Below are positions 62,402 to 64,000 of a stretch of DNA of 64,000 bases, in pieces. The stretch spans positions 1-64,000 of the forward strand of contig DAHXOT010000033.1 in the NCBI GenBank assembly GCA_027364735.1, written 5' to 3'. A model generated the notes under the pieces. It was not told the origin of the DNA. It ran no database searches and saw only the letters and a list, made by a program, of their open reading frames with translations. Position 1 is the first letter of the stretch. Every line of letters begins with the position of its first letter. A program made the position numbers and the translations under genes. This DNA is from Hydrotalea sp. Its GTDB lineage: Bacteria > Bacteroidota > Bacteroidia > Chitinophagales > Chitinophagaceae.

Positions 62402-63456
62402 TCTTGAGGTATTTGATTATTTGCTTGCTTTCTTTTCATCCAAATATCCAAAGCTTTTTGATATTCTTTTGCATAAGCATTATGCTCGGCATAATTGCTA
62501 CTAAAATGATGGTATCCGCTAAAATCGGCTTTTGCAACAAAAAAAAGATAGCTTGTTTTGGGCGCATTTAAAACTATATCTATAGTATTTGCCGATGGTG
62601 TGCAGATAGGCCCTGGCGGTAATCCTTTATTTTTATAGGTATTAAATGGAGATTTAATGGTTAAATATTTTTCGTAAATGCGAGTAAGCGAAAAGTCTTT
62701 CATAGCATATTTAATAGAAGGGCAAGCTTGTAATGGCATATTTTTGTTTAGCCTGTTAATATATACACTTGCAATTTTTTCTTTATCATCATCTTTATTA
62801 GTTTCTTCTTCAACTATAGATGCTAATATGTATGTTTTGGTAGTGGTAAAATGTAATGCTTCGGCTTTTTCTGTTCTATCATTTTTTTGCCAAAAGCTTA
62901 CACTTGTTTGATATAGTTTATTAAATATTTTTCGTAAGGGAGTATTCCAATAGAAAGTATAGGTATTGGGAATGATAATACTAAAAATCGTATTGGTATC
63001 AACATGATATTCTTTTAAAGAATCGTTAGAGGAAAGAAATTGCATTACAGCAGCAGAATCGGTTAAAAAGTTTTTTCCTATTAGTTTAGCAAGATCTTCT
63101 TTTACTCGTAGTTTGTTTATTACTAAATTAATTTGAGCTTGATGATTATTTTTTAATTTTCGAGCAATACTTAATAAACTTTCTCCCTTTTTTATTTCGT
63201 ATTTACCGGGCTTTAAATTTGCCCAAATATTAAGCTGTGTAGATAATAAGGAAAAGGTAGAAGTATGCGTTATAATATTTTGTTCTGCCAATAAATTAAT
63301 CACATTTTCTTTATTGTTTTTTCCTTCTTCAATAATAATATATTTTACTTTTTCTGAAAATGCAGTGCCTGAGCCAACTACCCAATACACTACCATTATA
63401 GCTGTAATTAGTACAATGAATAAAAATGAATAAAATAACTTCTTCATAAAGTTCAA
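62398..63456 (-). CDS. mltG: Endolytic murein transglycosylase MltG
   Basis: This 352-residue inner-membrane protein has one N-terminal membrane segment (about 5-25) and a LysM-like part (KPGKYEIKKGESLLSIARKL). The YceG catalytic domain follows, with the Glu-rich ASIVEEETNKDDDKEKIASV, PLQACPSIKYAM and INTYNT-type loop (SPFNTYKNKGLPPGPICTPS). It cuts nascent glycan strands in peptidoglycan synthesis. Confidence 0.94.
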   Translation of the reverse strand: MNFMKKLFYSFLFIVLITAIMVVYWVVGSGTAFSEKVKYIIIEEGKNNKENVINLLAEQNIITHTSTFSLLSTQLNIWANLKPGKYEIKKGESLLSIARKLKNNHQAQINLVINKLRVKEDLAKLIGKNFLTDSAAVMQFLSSNDSLKEYHVDTNTIFSIIIPNTYTFYWNTPLRKIFNKLYQTSVSFWQKNDRTEKAEALHFTTTKTYILASIVEEETNKDDDKEKIASVYINRLNKNMPLQACPSIKYAMKDFSLTRIYEKYLTIKSPFNTYKNKGLPPGPICTPSANTIDIVLNAPKTSYLFFVAKADFSGYHHFSSNYAEHNAYAKEYQKALDIWMKRKQANNQIPQE

Positions 63457-63461
63457 GATAA

Positions 63462-63500
63462 AACAAAAAACCCTGTTCGCAAATTCATTCGAACAGGGTT
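63462..63500 (-). terminator. Rho-independent terminator after secG
   Basis: AACCCTGTTCG (63469-63479) pairs with CGAACAGGGTT (63490-63500), 11 bp. On the minus strand it is followed by a T-rich stretch, so it ends the secG transcript before mltG. Confidence 0.85.
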
Positions 63501-63519
63501 AAATTAAATTTAAGTAAAA

Positions 63520-63867
63520 CTATTTTTTTGGTTGTGGTGCTGCAGGTAATGTTGTTGTATTAGCCGGAGCACTTTGAGTTGGTATTGTAGTACTTGTATT
63601 TACTTTATTTAAATTAGAAGTATCTACAGCACTGGTAGTATTTCCTTTAAAAATTAAAGTAGAAAATAGAGCTAACAAGGCAATGATGCCTGCAAAAAGC
63701 CATGTGCCTTTTTCTAAAACATCGGTAGTTTGTTTTACTCCCATGAACTGATTGCTTAAACCGCCCACATTACCGGCCAATCCGCCACCTTTTGGGTTCT
63801 GAATTAATACAACAAAACCTAAAGCTACACAAGCCAAAACAATTAAAATTACAAATACGATTTGCAT
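63520..63867 (-). CDS. secG: SecG subunit of the Sec translocase
   Basis: This 115-residue protein has two membrane segments (about 3-22 and 54-74) joined by the conserved loop VLIQNPKGGGLAGNVGG and SNQFMGVKQTTDVLEKGTW. The Ser/Thr/Pro/Ala-rich tail after residue 80 is of low complexity, as in other Bacteroidota SecG. SecG assists SecYEA in protein export. A TPR gene lies immediately upstream on the same strand. Confidence 0.95.
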   Translation of the reverse strand: MQIVFVILIVLACVALGFVVLIQNPKGGGLAGNVGGLSNQFMGVKQTTDVLEKGTWLFAGIIALLALFSTLIFKGNTTSAVDTSNLNKVNTSTTIPTQSAPANTTTLPAAPQPKK

Positions 63868-63869
63868 AA

Positions 63870-64000
63870 TTATATTCCTTTTAATTCTTGAATTTTAGCG
63901 GCAAAGTAAGATGATTTTTCAGGATATAAAAAACTTAATTTTATATATAACTGAACTGCTTTATCTAATTTACCTTGTTTTATAAATACTTCGGCCATAG
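63870..64000 (-). CDS. TPR-repeat protein, C-terminal end (cut by window edge)
   Basis: Only the last 43 codons are present, ending at the TAA 63870-63872, two bases before the secG start. The segment AEVFIKQGKLDKAVQLYIKL and LYPEKSSYFAAKIQELKGI reads as a final tetratricopeptide repeat. Close spacing implies co-transcription with secG. The rest of the protein lies outside the window. Confidence 0.7.
   Translation of the reverse strand, partial: MAEVFIKQGKLDKAVQLYIKLSFLYPEKSSYFAAKIQELKGI

Overview
The window looks like a chromosomal segment of a low-GC member of the Bacteroidota, most like Chitinophagales. Supporting signs are lipoproteins with a Cys after a short hydrophobic leader, secreted proteins ending their leader in AQ/GQ, several promoter-like TAnnTTTG boxes, a UpxY-type antiterminator, an OMP beta-barrel remnant and a TonB-plug-like protein. 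No phage, plasmid, CRISPR, rRNA or tRNA was seen. All identifications come from reading the sequence; no database search was run.

Region 1 (1-17.8 kb) is accessory. It holds a toxin-antitoxin pair set in repeat-like intergenic DNA, a broken outer-membrane barrel gene and a secreted hydrolase. It then has a small exported protein plus a tripartite exporter (ABC protein with a degenerate ATPase domain, HlyD-type adaptor, TolC-type channel). After these come an in-frame protease-acetyltransferase chimera, several lipoproteins, a TSUP permease, a hemerythrin-like fusion protein coupled to a type II NADH dehydrogenase, a secreted-protein gene disrupted at a run of 11 T, and a PepSY protein.

Region 2 (18.6-52.3 kb) is a surface-glycan locus whose main block of about 31 kb runs on the plus strand. 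It starts with the Wza-like export protein and Wzc-like tyrosine kinase and a UpxY antiterminator, and ends with the matching CpsB/YwqE-type tyrosine phosphatase. In between are a nonulosonic-acid module (CMP-sugar synthetase, NeuB-like synthase, NeuC-like 2-epimerase) with an embedded formyltransferase and deacetylase, and a Wzm/Wzt ABC exporter with a KdsC-like phosphatase between its two genes. There are also many glycosyltransferases, an AsnB-like amidotransferase, an O-antigen ligase/polymerase-like membrane protein and a WbpB/WbpD/WbpE-like diacetamido-uronate set. Near the end is a PglE/PglC/PglF-like set. Read together, the 4,6-dehydratase, aminotransferase and an acetyl- or formyltransferase could make a bacillosamine-type UDP-sugar. 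That sugar could feed both the initiating phosphosugar transferase and the NeuC-NeuB-CMP synthetase branch. Two minus-strand glycosyltransferases close the locus.

Region 3 (52.4-64 kb) is mostly housekeeping: rpsO and pnp with clear terminators, prmA, plsY, an M48 protease, a YdeI-like fusion, a CYTH protein and an SpoU-type RNA methyltransferase. It also has a methyltransferase pseudogene, a thioredoxin-like protein, and on the minus strand BrkB-like, mltG, secG and the end of a TPR protein. Three ORFs in the window are disrupted, so real gene decay and sequencing error both need to be considered.
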